Positions 34,668 through 46,384 of a stretch of 64,000 bases of DNA are shown here, in pieces; position 1 is the first letter of the stretch, and each line of letters starts with the position of its first letter. This DNA comes from Tamarix chinensis. Taxonomy: Eukaryota > Streptophyta > Magnoliopsida > Caryophyllales > Tamaricaceae. The position numbers were made by a program, and so were the translations under genes. The notes under the pieces were generated by a model that was not told the DNA's origin, did no database searches, and saw only the letters and a list, made by a program, of their open reading frames with translations. The stretch spans positions 21,502,693-21,566,692 of the forward strand of contig CM060174.1 in assembly GCA_030549775.1 (NCBI GenBank). Direction: 5' to 3'.

Positions 34668-35660
34668 TCATGTGTGTGGGAGGGTGTAATATTCAATTAT
34701 GTAGAACTAATAGTTTAAATAGAGTTTAGATAAGATGATAAAGGCTTGGTGATGGTGAGATAAAAGACTAAAGCTTCGAAAGTGATGGAAATAAGATGAT
34801 GGTGGTTTGAATTATGGTAGAAGAGTGATGATGGTGATTCGGTGATAAGGGTTTAATGATGATAATGGTTCAAATGGATCACACTAATTAATCTATGCAT
34901 TCGGTGATGGATTGATGATGATGCTTAGTGTTGAAAGTTAGCGTTTAGATGTAGGTTGGGATTGTGGTTTAGGGTTAGGGTTTGGTTTGAAAAAGAGGGA
35001 ATAAGGTGGTGTTTGGTTGGTGTGGATGGTTTAGGGTTTCAAATGAATGGTTTAGGACTTTAGTTTTATATATAGATTTAGGGTTTTGGTTTAACATTGA
35101 AAGAGTAATTAGGGAAAAAAATATGGATTAAGATTAGTAGAAAAGATATGGGTTAATCTCTAATTCACACAGACAAAGAGATTAAACCTTTCAAGCTAAA
35201 CTGTTCACACAGATTTGATTTTCTTGAGCTTGAACTCACATAGATTTCATTCAATGTTGATCTTCAACTTCAATTCTTCATAATACATCTACAATTTGCT
35301 CAACATTAATGAATAATATAACCTTTCTACCACTAGTTAAAGCATATTCCAAAAAATTCCAAGCTAAAAGATATTATGCTACCTTTATTCTCCTATTTTA
35401 TTATTTAATTAATAAATTAGCTAAATTACTTAATAATGCTTGAAAATCCTGCCAATATACTCTCCATGCACGTGGTCACTCCCTCCTTACATGCCATGCA
35501 TGCCATGCACATGCACGTAGAAACTTAGTTGCTTTTTTATTACGTTTTGAGCAACGTAAGCATCCGTTGGTCTTCAAATTTATAGGAGACACTTTCCAAA
35601 TGAAGAATAATTGGTTATATAATTATGAAAGTCAATTCTTGATTGTTTGCTCCTGCATCA
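34668..35660 (-). repeat. G1 3' LTR
   Basis: 993 bp, matching 43,285-44,324 along its length. Both contain GGGAGGGTGTAATATTCAAT, the GATGATGG-rich middle and the GCACGTGGTCACT phrase. Its differences from the 5' LTR are scattered substitutions and small indels. Confidence 0.93.
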
Positions 35661-36049
35661 TTCTCTCATTGTTGATTTGAATTTGCCCTCAAATTTGTGC
35701 GCCATAGTAATGGTTAATGCCTTTATCATTAAATGTTCTTGATACTCCCTTTTGCATTCTCAACCAATAGAAATGTTCTTGAAACAATTCCAAAGTCTTA
35801 TGAACTCCAAAATTTCCTACAATTCCTCCTTCATGCACCTCTTTGATTAATAAGTCTCAAACTGAAATCTTTGGCACACACAATTTATTGTGCTTAAATA
35901 AGAACCCATGTCAAATAACATAAGCTCCACAACTTCCTTGTTTCTTGCAATCTTCATTGATCATAGCAAAATCATCATCTATGGTATAGTGACTCTTCAA
36001 CATCTTGAACCTCAAAAACTTTGCATCCATCTCCTCGATAATACATCCA
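35661..36049 (-). pseudogene. G1 integrase remnant with large internal deletion
   Basis: After RNase H the frame gives EMDAKFLRFKMLKSHY, then IKEVHEGGIVGNFGVHKTLE and LFQEHFYWLRM, the zinc-binding start of integrase. It then jumps straight to GVSRTFN and the extreme C-terminal tail. In the intact relative at 57.2-58.3 kb, about 0.9 kb of coding sequence (the whole DDE core) lies between these two points. So the catalytic core is absent here. The remainder also has a stop near 35,870. Confidence 0.85.
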
Positions 36050-36337
36050 CTACAACATTTTTTTCCCATGCACATGTCTTGTGGAGAACACAAATGTCTG
36101 CAAGAAGCTTATGCACTTAGCATGTCTTGGACTCACCTTCTTTTGACCATGAAAATACTTCAAGCTCTCATGATCTGAATGAAGTACAAAAGGCTTGGGT
36201 TTCAAGTAATGACTCCAAGTCTCCAAACAATGCACTATAGCATAGAACTCTTTTTCGTAGGTCGAATAGTTGAGTCTTGCGCCATTCAACTTCTCACTAA
36301 AGAAAGTAATTGTCTTTATTTCTTGTGAAAGCATATG
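36050..36337 (-). pseudogene. G1 RNase H, C-terminal part
   Basis: Open from the LTR-A2 junction down to 36,050: ITFFSEKLNGARLNYSTYEK, EFYAIVHCLETWSHYL, FVLHSDHESLKYFHGQKK and ISFLQTF. These are the standard Ty3 RNase H/connection blocks (FFSEKLN, YSTYxKEFYAxVxALxxWxHYL, HSDHxSL). This domain degrades RNA in the RNA/DNA hybrid. LTR-A2 separates it from the rest of RT by 4 kb. Confidence 0.9.
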
Positions 36338-37033
36338 TAACACCCCAAAATTCACTACTTTTTTCTTTTTTTTTTCTTTTTTTAAAGCGGAAGCAATTAA
36401 AATAGAAACGCTTAAAACTTGTGAATTCTAAGAATGTTACCGCCACACTTAGTACCAAACCAATTCTCTCCGACCGTTTCAGTACCAAGTGCTAAGGCTA
36501 GAAGAAAAGATTAACATTAAATTCAAACCAAAAGTTCATAAAAGAACTAGAAAGATTATAACCCCAAGATCAGAGTAGACATAAATAATTATAACTCATT
36601 TCCAAAAGAGAATTAAACTTACAACCGATGAAAGATTAACAAAAAGAAATAGAATCACATAAAGATTGAAATATGGCCACAACTCTCTCGAACTTCAAGC
36701 CAAACAAACTCAACACACAGCCCCGACTGATGTCTCGCCCACATGCACAAGTCAGAAGGGCATACTACTCGTGGGAATGAGCAGCACCTATGAAAAGGGT
36801 GATTAGTATGCTACGTACTGAGTAAGGTAACCGAGCACTAAGGCCAACACACAAGCACATAATCCATGCATAATAAAAGATCATCAGGACGATCATGATA
36901 TCATAACAACGAATAATCATTCGGGTACATACGTAAAGGCCCAATTATAATCTAGATTAATTATTTAATTAATCTTTTATCATAAGTCAATACGCACCAT
37001 GCCTTTTATCAAATCCATGTAAATACAAGAACA

Positions 37034-37380
37034 CCCCACTATTATAGCCGGTGGGCCGGGCACTTGCGGGACAAAGTCCACACCACTATTATTCGCCGGT
37101 GGATTGGACACTTGCGGGACAAAGTCCACACCACTATTTTTGTCCGGTGGATCGGTCTGGTTCCTGCTCACATGGTGTTCCACTATAAGTAATTAGTATC
37201 TTTAAACGTTTGGTAAACTCTGGTTTATATTTATTGCGCTCGAGTCACCCCACTATTATTACCGGTGGGCCGGTCACTTGCAGGATAAAGTCCACACCAC
37301 TATTATTACCGGTGGATCGATTACACATAGGACATAATGTCCTAACCACTATTTCTGACCGGTGGATCGGTCTGGACCCG
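37034..37380 (-). repeat. Triad motif array of LTR-A2 (two blocks of three)
   Basis: Units such as CCACTATTATAGCCGGTGG and CCACTATTATTACCGGTGG occur at about 37,035, 37,083, 37,131 (block 1) and 37,249, 37,297, 37,347 (block 2). Within a block the spacing is about 48 bp. Blocks are separated by ATGGTGTTCCACTATAAGT and TAGTATCTTTAAACG. Confidence 0.93.
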
Positions 37381-37439
37381 GCTCAACAATCTTCCACTTT
37401 AAATGATTATGTCTTAAGTGTTTTATTCATAAACTTTTT

Positions 37440-37870
37440 CCCAAACATGCATGACTAACTCCATGCGAAACCCTAGCTCTAATGCAAACCCTAGCTCCCA
37501 TGCAAACCCTAGCTCTAATGCAAACACAAGCTCCCATGCAATATGCCACACTACCATGCAAATTCTAATTCCCATGCAACGTACAACACTTCCATGCAAC
37601 CCTAATGTTGCCATGCAACGTACCACACTTCCATGCAAACTCTAATTTCCATGCAACGTACCATACTTCCATGCAATCCTAATATCACCATGCGACGTAC
37701 CACACTTCCATGCAAACTCTAATTTCCAGGCAACATACCATACTTCCATGCAATCCTAATATCACCATGCGACGTAGCACACTTCCATGCAACATACTAT
37801 ACTTCCATGCAACCCTAATATCACCATGCAATATTAATAACATCATGTGAACCCTAACATGCATGTCTTA
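37440..37870. repeat. CCATGCAA minisatellite in LTR-A2
   Basis: CCATGCAA, or a one-base variant, recurs roughly every 20-30 bp, mostly followed by CCCTAA, ACTCTAA or CGTACCACACTT. Some units contain AAACCCTA (telo-box). Open frames here only reflect the repeat. Confidence 0.9.
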
Positions 37871-38289
37871 AGGCCACATCGCATATCATCATATATAACT
37901 AAAACACATGCCACATAACAATCCAAGATCATACGTGAACTCCACTTCATATCATATACGACATAATCAATAATGATAACATAGATTACATGGCATATGA
38001 AGCACATAATGCATATAAACACACAAACGGCCTTAGCACCCTTATCTAAAATGTCAACGGTCTTGGAGCACGCTCCTATATTACTTGAGAGCTTTGATTG
38101 GGCTCACCTACTATGGGAAAATACTAGGATTAGGTTTCCTCTTAAGAATGCTATTATTTCTAACTTATCCCAATACCTTATTTTTAATTAAATTATTATT
38201 ATACTAAAATTAACTACACAAAATACTAGTAGAATATTAATAATAAAACTAATGCAGTTCAAAATAAAAAGGTGATATAAGGGTTTCTA

Positions 38290-38320
38290 CCCTTCACCAA
38301 AATAATGTTAGTAAAGATAA

Positions 38321-38362
<42 letters not shown>

Positions 38363-38930
38363 TCTAATAACAACTAAATATTATAAATAAAGATAATATT
38401 ACGAATAATAATAATAATAATAATACTAATATATAAGCTTTAAATTTAAAGTGGAGTTTCGACCCTACTTATAACTAATGACCTACTATTTATTAATATT
38501 AATAATAACATTAATAACATATATAATAATATTAAAATAATAAAGATAATAATAATATTATTATTAATGGTTATAAAAAAATAGAAATAATAAAACTAAA
38601 ATACATAAGTGCGAATGTTAATACAAAATTAGGGCCTAAGATTTTCCAGAATAATTAATAAAAGGATAATAATAATTATTCTAATAATTATAATATTAAT
38701 AATAATAAGAAGAATGATAATAATCATATAATAATTCAATTAATAACTTAAAATTTGAAACAAACAATAAAATTATTTTATTACTACTCTCTACCCTGCA
38801 AGTAAAATTCCGTATAAATTTTATATCAAATAATAATAATATTAATAGCAAGGAAATAATTATTATATTCGAATAATTACTAATAAATAAAATAAAAATA
38901 GAATAATTTACAATAAATAGTAAATAATGA
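38290..38930. repeat. AAT-rich microsatellite region of LTR-A2
   Basis: Includes a continuous (AAT)n run at about 38,323-38,361 and imperfect AAT/ATT triplets to 38,930. It corresponds to 17,100-17,570 in LTR-A1. Confidence 0.9.
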
Positions 38931-39411
38931 CTAAGAAGGTCTAGGGTTTCACCTTGAGTCGGCGGGAATGGGCGGCACCGGCGGTGGCTCACGGCGGTGG
39001 CTGGAAAAATAATCTAAGAGGGAAAAAGATGAAGAAAAAGAGAGAAGGAGCAGGGGGAAAAATAAAATAAGGTTATGGTTCGGTGGAGGAGGATTAGAGG
39101 GAGTTTTTGGGTGGTTCAGAGGGCAGTATCAGTGGCAGAAGCGGCGGCGGACAGCGGCTTAAAGGTTGCGGGTTACAGATTTTTGCGAGGCGGGCAAGAG
39201 ATTTCGCACAGCTATGGCGGCTCATACGAGAAGAATCAAAGGAGCTGGGGAGCTTAGTTAGCTAGAAGAAATTGCAGGGAAGAATTTGAGATGCTGCGGT
39301 GGCGCTGAGGTTGTCTATCGGTGGCGGAAGATGCGTCTGAAGTAACGGTGGCGGCAACCCTCGCTTAGGGTTTTGGGTGAGAAAAAAAATCCAAAACTAC
39401 TACAATTAGGC

Positions 39412-39419
39412 TATTTATA
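39412..39419 (-). promoter_or_regulatory. TATA box of LTR-A2
   Basis: Minus-strand TATAAATA, same CTATAAATAGC context and same position relative to the GC-rich segment as in LTR-A1. Confidence 0.7.
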
Positions 39420-39578
39420 GATGGTAGATGGGATAATAGGGTTTTGGGGGTCGGTAGGAAGGTATTAGGTGTGAGGATTTGGGTGGCCGGTGGCAGTAAT
39501 TGGTCGGCAATCGTTTGGGTTGGATCAAAGTTTCGCGAGGCTGGGGAGAGGAAACGGACGAGAGATACCGGACAAGAG

Positions 39579-39662
39579 TTATGCCAATTTATTCCTCGAG
39601 TCAAAGGGAATACAATGAGGCAAGAAACGGCCAGTCAAAGTCCCTGTAGCTGGCGAAGCCAT
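39579..39662 (-). CDS. 27-codon open frame in LTR-A2 (counterpart of 16,342-16,425)
   Basis: ATG in the context CAACAATGGC, a near-consensus plant start context. The product begins MASPAT, has RFL at residues 12-14 and ends SRNKLA. Same length as in LTR-A1, with no indels. It lies in U3 upstream of the TATA box. No known family. Confidence 0.25.
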   Translation of the reverse strand: MASPATGTLTGRFLPHCIPFDSRNKLA

Positions 39663-40327
39663 TGTTGGGGTTAGGAGCTGCAGCCGCGTCGACGGAGGAG
39701 AAAGGAGGAAGAAGGAAGGAGAAAGGGAGGTGGACCGGTCGGCCGGATAAAAGAAAAGAAAAGGGGGAGAACCGGGCCGGTTGACACCGGTTACTCCTTC
39801 ATTAAACGAGATGCGACGTCTCGGTATTAAGAAGAACAAAACGCCGCGTTTGGACGTATGCAGGGACAGAGCGACGCTGGGCCGCGAGGAGAGGAAGAGA
39901 AGGTGGGTTGGGTCGCGTCCAGGCCCAACCGCGGAAGAAAGAAGAAAAAGAAAGAAAGAAAGAAAGAAAAAGAAGAAAAGAAAAGGAAAAGAAAAAAAGG
40001 AAAAAGGAAAAATTTAAGGTTTTGGGTTTAAATAAATAAATTAGAATATTTTGGGTATTTAACATAAAATATTTATTTAATAAAAATATTAAATTCCCTT
40101 TTTAGGCTAATTTAGGGTTTTTAAAATATTTTCCATAAATTCTATTTTAATTAGTAAAACACCCTAATTTTCTTCAATTAAAATATTTATAAAATTATTA
40201 TTAATTTCAAACTATATTATCCTTCTTATTTTAAATAAAATAATTTATTTAATTAATTTTTTTCCATAATAAAACCTTATTTTAATATAATCTTTAAAAT
40301 TAGAAATTTTCGGGGTATTTCAGCATA

Positions 40328-41420
40328 CCCCTAATATCTGCACCACTAGAATCACATGTTACTTCAAATAATTCATCGAAATAAGGTAAAGATAATACCG
40401 GTGCATTTGAGAGCTTTGTCTTCAAATCTTCAAAAGCCTTTTCCGATTGATCATTCTAATGGCACTCTCCTTTCTTCATCAGTTGTGTGATAGGTGATGT
40501 AATGGTAGAGAAGTCTTTGATGAACATTTGATACTATAGAATGAGGCCAACCCATGGAAACTTTGAACTTTGTGGACATTAGTAGGAATAGGCCATAATT
40601 GTAAAGCTTCCACCTTTTATGGATCAACTCGAATACCATCCCCACTCACAATATAACCCAAAAGATCACCCTTTCCATCATGAAATCACACTTCTCCATC
40701 TTACCATAGAGCTTCACCTCTCTAAGCTTATCAAATATTCTCTTCAAGTGTTGTATGTGCTTGAATCACTCTTGCTATATACCAAGATATCATCGTGGTA
40801 AACAACAGCAAAGACCTAGAGAAATGGTCTAAGTACCTCCGTCATCAACCTCACGAAGGAACTTGGTGCATTACATAGCCCAAATGGCATCACCAACCAC
40901 TCGTACAACCAATACTTAGTCTTGAAAGCTTTATTCCACTCATCCCCTTCCCATATCCTCATTTTATGATAACTGCTTCTAAAATCAATCTTTGAGAACA
41001 CCTTTGCACCATGCAACTCATCTAACATGTCATCCAATCTTGGCATAAAAAAATTGTACTTGATTGTGATGTTTTTCATGGCTCTCAAATTAATACACAT
41101 CCTCTATGTACTATCCTTCTTAGGTACTAACAAAGCTGGAACACCGCATGGACTCATACTTTCCCAAATATAACCTCGGTCTAACAACTCTTGCACTTAT
41201 TTTTGTAGCTACTTAGCCTCCTTTGAATTGCATCTATAAATTGGTTTGTTTGGTAATAGAACTCCTAGCATAAGATCAATAGTATGCTCAATACTTATCA
41301 AAGGAGGTAGCCCACTTGGTAGCTTTTTCAAAAACATATTGGCATACTCTTTTCAATACTTGCTGCAATTTCAGATCCATATTAGTATTCTCCCCTCGTT
41401 GGACATCTTTTACAACTAAG
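40328..41420 (-). pseudogene. G1 reverse transcriptase
   Basis: The longest open piece (40,816-41,100) holds [40 protein letters not shown] and [17 protein letters not shown], the canonical Ty3 RT blocks with the first catalytic Asp in KIDF. The active-site box just downstream (about 40,785-40,810) reads VYHDDILVY, so His replaces the usual Leu/Val/Phe. The C-terminal part reaches DSSGADIRGM at the LTR-A2 boundary. Stops at several places make it inactive. Confidence 0.9.
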
Positions 41421-41430
41421 GCATAGCATA

Positions 41431-41901
41431 TCATATCTTCTCATCTTTGATGGCTTCATTCATCTCACACTCCTTAAGGATCAACATCTCCATGCCACTC
41501 TTCTTTTTTCCTTTCTTACACTTGACATCCTCTTTTTTTTCTTTCCTCAAAATTGAATCCTCCCAATTTAGATTAGGTTTTAGCCTAAACTTCTGTCCCT
41601 TACACACCACATACTCATTAAGGACCCCGTCATGCATAACCTTCCTATCAAATTTCCATAGCCTCCCCAATAAAATGTGAAAATCATCCATAGGTAGAAT
41701 ATCACATAAACCATCATCAAAATAATTTCTAATCTTAAAAGAGATAAGAGTTTGTTTGGTTACCCTTAAGCCTTTGTCTTTGTAGAGCCATTGACATGAA
41801 TATGGTCTTGGATGACCTTTGGTCTCCAAATCGAGCTTGTTCACTATCTTATCACGAGCAACATTAGTGCATGAGCCACTATCAATCATGACTTCACACA
41901 C
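41431..41901 (-). pseudogene. G1 aspartic protease region
   Basis: A 156-codon open piece containing the active-site motif VMIDSGSCTNV near its start, followed by YSCQWLYKDKGLRVTKQTLI, FKIRNYFDDGLCDILPMDDF and HILLGRLWKFDRKVMHDG. This is the usual pepsin-like retroviral-type protease of Ty3 elements, which processes the polyprotein. It lies between the gag knuckle and RT. It seems intact over this stretch, but the polyprotein around it is broken. Confidence 0.88.
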
Positions 41902-41999
41902 TTTATTACCAATTCTGCATTTTGCCTTAAAAATCTTCTCTCGTTGATTAAGTAAAGGTTGTTATTGTACTTGAAGCACCCTTTCTAACGTAGAAATCC

Positions 42000-43255
42000 A
42001 CTTAGCCTTCTTCCAAAGCATCCTTCGGGATATCACTCTCCTCTTCTAAGTCTTCATCAAGATCTCCATTCTCTTCATAGGCCTCCATATTTGCTATCTC
42101 TTTCAAATTTAACGCTATTTGGTTTGGACAATCCCAAGCAAAGTGGCCATAACCTCTACACTTGAAGCATTGCTTGTTCACCTTATCAACCACTTTATCT
42201 TTTCCCTTTTCTTCAAGAGTGAAATTCCTAGCATGGTATTCAATTGAAACTTAAGAAATCAGTGTCTTTGACACACCCTTGAAAGTTGAACCATATGTGG
42301 CATTGGTTAACTTGCTTGGTGGATTTTTCCTCTTCAACTATTTCTCAAACTTGATAGCTAACTTGGCTAGGTCTTCAAACACTTCATACAGGCAAACCTC
42401 TACCTTCTCTTGAAGATTCATATTTAAAACTCTGATGAATCGTGCACACCTTATTTCTTCTCATTCTTGGACATCACATATAAGAGCTAGCCTTTCAAAC
42501 TCCTGAATGTATTCTTCAACTCCAAGTAACCTTTGCCTCAACGTAGTCATTTTTATAAAATTTTCTTGCTTTTATTCTTGAGGGACAAAATTCTTCTTCA
42601 AATGTTTCTTTAATTTCTCCCATGACCAATCTTTGACTTTTCTTCCCTCTCTCGTCTCCTTTTTAAATTATCATGCCACATTCTAGCAAATTTTTTAAAT
42701 TTTGACATTGTTATTTGACATCATTTCTCGTCATCAATTTCCTTAGACTCAAAAATTGATTCAATGATTTGCAACCATTTACGAAAAGACTCCGAGTCAA
42801 TATTACCTTCAAAGTCGGGAAGAGCAAAGAGGATTCCTTTTGCCACATCAACATAATTTTTCCTCAAAGTTTCACATACCCTTACATAATTTCCTAAGCT
42901 CACTTCGTCTTCTTTTACCCGATTTTGTGTTCTTCTCACGTGCCCTTCCTCCATTTGTTCTCTTTGGTTTTATGGCTCCACATGAGACTCGTGAGCTTAG
43001 GAAGCTTCTATTCTTCCCACCTATAATTTGACCACCTTGATTTCTTCCATCAAGGTCTTGAGAAAATATCTCAAGTCTTCTCCTTGGTTCTCCCTCCTTT
43101 TTCTTATCAATTGATTATTACCCTTCCAATCAAGCCCTTAAATGCTCAGCCCCTTAGTATTATCTTGATAAATTCTTAGATATTATTGAATATAAGACAC
43201 TTTCTTGATGAATCCCAAAGAATCTTGAAAGAAATATTGAATCTTGATTGTAATT
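42000..43255 (-). pseudogene. G1 gag with CCHC zinc knuckle
   Basis: Minus strand from about 43,255: FALPDFEGNIDSESFRKWL (capsid start), then YIQEFERLALICDVQE and FIRVLNMNLQEKVEVCLYE, and finally CFKCRGYGHFAWDC at 42,130-42,175, a perfect C-x2-C-x4-H-x4-C knuckle. Stops occur between the blocks. Gag forms the particle that packages element RNA. Confidence 0.88.
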
Positions 43256-43264
43256 CCACCAACC

Positions 43265-43280
43265 TAAGGCTCTGATACCA
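43265..43280 (-). other. Initiator-Met primer binding site of G1
   Basis: Minus strand TGGTATCAGAGCCTTA, an exact match to the initiator tRNA-Met complement over its first 12 bases. It lies four bases inside the 5' LTR end. Confidence 0.95.
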
Positions 43281-43284
43281 AAGT

Positions 43285-44324
43285 TGATGTGTGTGGGAGG
43301 GTGTAATATTCAATTATGTAGAACTAATGGTCCGAATGGAGTTTTGATAAGATGATAAAGGCTTGGTGATGGTGATTTAAAATACTAAAGATTCAAAAGT
43401 TATGGAAATAAGATGATGGTTGTTCAAATTATGGTAGAAGAGTGATGATGGAGATTCGGTGATAAGGGTTTAACAATGATGATGGTTCTAATGAATCACA
43501 ATAATTAATCTATGAATTTGGTGATGGATTGATGATGATGCTTAGTTTTGAAATTTAGGGTTTATATGAAGGTTGGAATCGTGGTTTAGGGTTATGGTTA
43601 TGGTTTGGTTTGAGAAAGAGGGAACAAGGTGGTGTTTGTTTGGTATTGGTGGCTCAGGGTTTCAAATGAATGGTTTAGGACTTCGGTTTTGTCTACTAAT
43701 TTGGGGTTCTTTTTAACCACTAAATAGAGTAGGATTTTGATGGTAATTAGGGAAGGAAACTATTGATTAAGATTAATAAAAAAGATATGGGTTAATCTCT
43801 AATTCGCACAGATAAAGAGATTAAAACTTTCAAGCCAAACCGTTCACACATATTCGATTTGCTTGAGCTTGAACTCACACAGAATTCATTCAATTTTGAT
43901 CTTCTACTTCAATTCTTCATAAAAAATCTACAATATTCTTGACATTAATGAATACTTTAACTTTCTAACACTAGCTAAGCATATTCTAAAAGATTCCAAG
44001 CTAAAAGATATTATGCTACCTTTATGCTAACTTTATGCTAAGTTTATGCTAACATTATTCTGCAACTTTATTACTTGATTAATAAATTAGTAAATTACTT
44101 AATAATTCTCAAAAATCCTTCCAATATACTCCCTATGCACGTGGTCACTTAGTCCTTGCATGCCATGCCATGCATATGCACGTAGACACTTAGTTGCTTG
44201 TTTGTTACATTTCAAGCAACGTAACCATATATTTGTCTTCAAATTTGTAGGAGACACTTTTTAAATGAAGAATAACTGGTTCCATAATTATGAAAGCCGA
44301 TTCTTGAGTTTTACTTATCCATCA
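43285..44324 (-). repeat. G1 5' LTR
   Basis: 1,040 bp, minus-strand ends TGATG and CATCA, followed on the plus strand by TSD ATATA (44,325-44,329). It has a local TATGCTAACTTTATGCTAA duplication (about 44,020-44,055) absent from the 3' LTR. Confidence 0.93.
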
Positions 44325-44329
44325 ATATA

Positions 44330-44648
44330 GGTATATTGATGTAGGAGCATCCATAGATGGTCCTCAAGATGATTGTGATTTAGCATTCTTAATTATGGAA
44401 CCAATCACATTATATGTTATTGATAATAATAATATGACTAACCATGATAATGTTACTTTAAGTCATTCTTGCAAGTATATAACATATTTACAGGTGGAAG
44501 ATCAAACCATTTAAAGAGTCAAGATACATAGGATTTTCAAGTGTTATAAGCTATTGCAAGGGAAGCTATTATGTATGAAAGTCAACTCTACAAGTCAAAA
44601 AGTCCTAGTCAACCTTTAAAGTCAACATCATTTTTTGATTAGGATTCT
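44330..44648 (+). pseudogene. 3' end of pol from a Ty3 element preceding G2
   Basis: Plus strand reads DGPQDDCDLAFLIMEPI and NNNMTNHDNVTL, aligning closely with the G2 pol end at 58,310-58,424 (DPQDDSDLALLIIEPI, NSNMTNLGDVTL). It ends in front of an LTR. G1 inserted at its left edge, so the upstream part is not contiguous. Confidence 0.8.
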
Positions 44649-45108
44649 TGTTAGTTGTTTTTATCTACTAATTAGCTTAATTTGTTTGTAATAGTCTTTG
44701 TTGATTCATGTATTATATAGGATATAAATACATTGTTAATACTATTTTATGTTATAGTTAGCTATTTATATGTCATGTGGCTAAATTAGTGTACTAGTTA
44801 GCAATGTGTTATGCCTATATAAGCATGATGTCAAAAAACATTATAACATGTTGATGTTTGAGTATATTGAAATCTAATACAAGTAATTCACTTGGCTAAT
44901 TCACTCTTCGTGATTAAATAATCTATTCTAAGACTACTTGGTGTTATCTTAGATAGGTGACATTTAAAGTTGAGTTCTTTTAGATATTTTTGAATTCTTT
45001 ATAAATTCTTGCCTTAATATCTTCATTCCTTCTTTTAATTCGGACATCCATCGATCCTAATTCATTTTCAATCACACGACTCTTCATTATCTTTGAAGAC
45101 TTGTGTCA
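44649..45108 (+). repeat. Short LTR shared between the preceding element and G2
   Basis: Starts TGTTAGTTG and ends TTGTGTCA, about 460 bp, with a TATATAAGC box near 44,816. It lies between the pol end of one copy and the primer site of the next, so one LTR serves both. Boundaries rest on TG...CA and the neighbouring primer site, because no second copy was aligned. Confidence 0.65.
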
Positions 45109-45112
45109 TTTT

Positions 45113-45124
45113 TTATATCAGAGT
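45113..45124 (+). other. Degenerate initiator-Met primer site of G2
   Basis: TTATATCAGAGT versus TGGTATCAGAGC, four bases after the LTR end. Confidence 0.65.
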
Positions 45125-45968
45125 ATGGTTGGCTTTATTCCAAATTTGAATTCCTTTCACTCCTTTCTTCTTCTTCTTCTTCCATGTACATGATATTCTA
45201 GATTTTATAAAGCCATGCATTCCCATGCATATAGGTAATATTCAACTTTAAAGTTTGAAGATAATTGAGTCAAGTAGTAAATCTTTAGCCTATCCTTAAT
45301 AGATCTTCATCCTGTTTTTCACATCTTTAACATCGAAGGTTGAAGATTTTCTTCTCTTCATCTACACCTTCAAATACTAAAGATAAATGGTTGATTATCC
45401 TTCTTCTTCTTTTGATCTTCCAACCTTTTTCTTCAATTCTCCTTAGTTTTCTTTGAAGCCCTTTGAATCTTCAAGATGATTGAGTGTTTTTGTGAGTCTT
45501 TCCCCATGTTAGTTCCTTCTTCTCCCTCACGAGGTTTTGTTCTCTCTCGCCATTTTGGAGTCAAATAATCTTGGCAAATTCAACATCAATCTTGTTAGAG
45601 TAGAATCAATTAAGAGCCTTACATTTTCATCCCGTGTAGTTAAGTATATCTTGATATTCAACTTAGATTATCTTATTTAGCATTTGATCACAATTTAGGA
45701 AGAAGATTTCTTCACTTGAAGCAACCATCGTCCATCATTCACCATTTTCTTTGTGTTATTTCCTTCAAGAAAGAACGTATCTTATTATCCACCAAGATTG
45801 CATTGAAGTTTATCAGGAATGCTTGATAATACATTCCATCCTTTACCTTCCATCTCCATCATCTTTTGGAGTTCAAAAAGTCTTCAAGATCCTTGTTACA
45901 CCATCAAGAAGTGATTTATAGCATGGGGCAAAGTTTTTTCAAAACATTATTTAGAAAATAATTCAAAT
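45125..45968 (+). other. G2 leader, no gene recognised
   Basis: C/T-rich, AT-rich leader between primer site and gag with only short frames, as is usual for this element type. Confidence 0.6.
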
Positions 45969-46384
45969 ATGGGCCAAGAGGTATCAATGAAGACTATATA
46001 TAATACTCTCCAACAACTTGAAACAAGTGTACATGAAACAAATGCACAATTTCATTAACTCCCTTCCATTTAAAGCCAAGTTCAAAGGTTAGAATCAAGG
46101 GTAGCTAACCAAGATAATCTTCAACACATGAACAACATAATAGAGGCTATAAATGACCGAGTAGAGGGCACGACAAGGAGGGAAGTCCAAGCTCAAGGTG
46201 GCCACATTAATACTCAAATGGAGTTTGAAGTGAGAGCATAAGAGAATAGATCAAATGACATCATCCACATTTAAAGTGGCTATGCAAATCATCCACCAAG
46301 GTACAACCATTTTGAAGATAAAGGTATAAAGCTTAACCTTCCTAATTGTTATGAGAAATTAGATGTTGAGATATTTTTTGAATG
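45969..46384 (+). pseudogene. G2 gag, N-terminal part
   Basis: In one frame from ATG 45,969 it reads MGQEVSMKTIYNTLQQLE, QVQRLESRVANQDNLQHMNN (coiled coil), HPPRYNHFEDKGIKLNLPN and LDVEIFFE, with four stops. It is cut at 46,384 by the 9.1-kb insertion. The frame resumes at 55,492 after one copy of the GAATG duplication. Confidence 0.85.
46380..46384. repeat. Target-site duplication GAATG, left copy
   Basis: GAATG before the TGTAACACCCC start at 46,385; the second copy is 55,492-55,496. Confidence 0.9.

Larger units (their letters stand above)
36338..40322 (-). repeat. Solo LTR-A2 (3,985 bp), TSD GCATA
   Basis: On the minus strand it begins TGAAATACCCCG and ends GGGGTGTTACA, with GCATA on both sides (36,333-36,337 and 40,323-40,327). 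It is the same family as LTR-A1 throughout. It sits inside G1 pol: the codons for DSSGADIRGM end at one side and LSQEIK begins at the other, in the same frame. It therefore arrived after G1. Confidence 0.95.
34668..44324 (-). mobile_element. G1: Ty3/gypsy element with both LTRs, integrase deleted, nested solo LTR
   Basis: Minus-strand order: 5' LTR (43,285-44,324), initiator-Met primer site, gag with zinc knuckle, protease, RT, RNase H, remnant integrase, 3' LTR (34,668-35,660). The LTRs start TGATG and end CATCA (the 3' copy ends CATGA by one mutation). ATATA flanks both ends. Without LTR-A2 and its duplicated GCATA the element is about 5.7 kb. Most of the integrase is missing, and RT carries YHDD instead of YxDD with D/V/L at position 2. 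It was inserted before LTR-A2. Confidence 0.93.
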
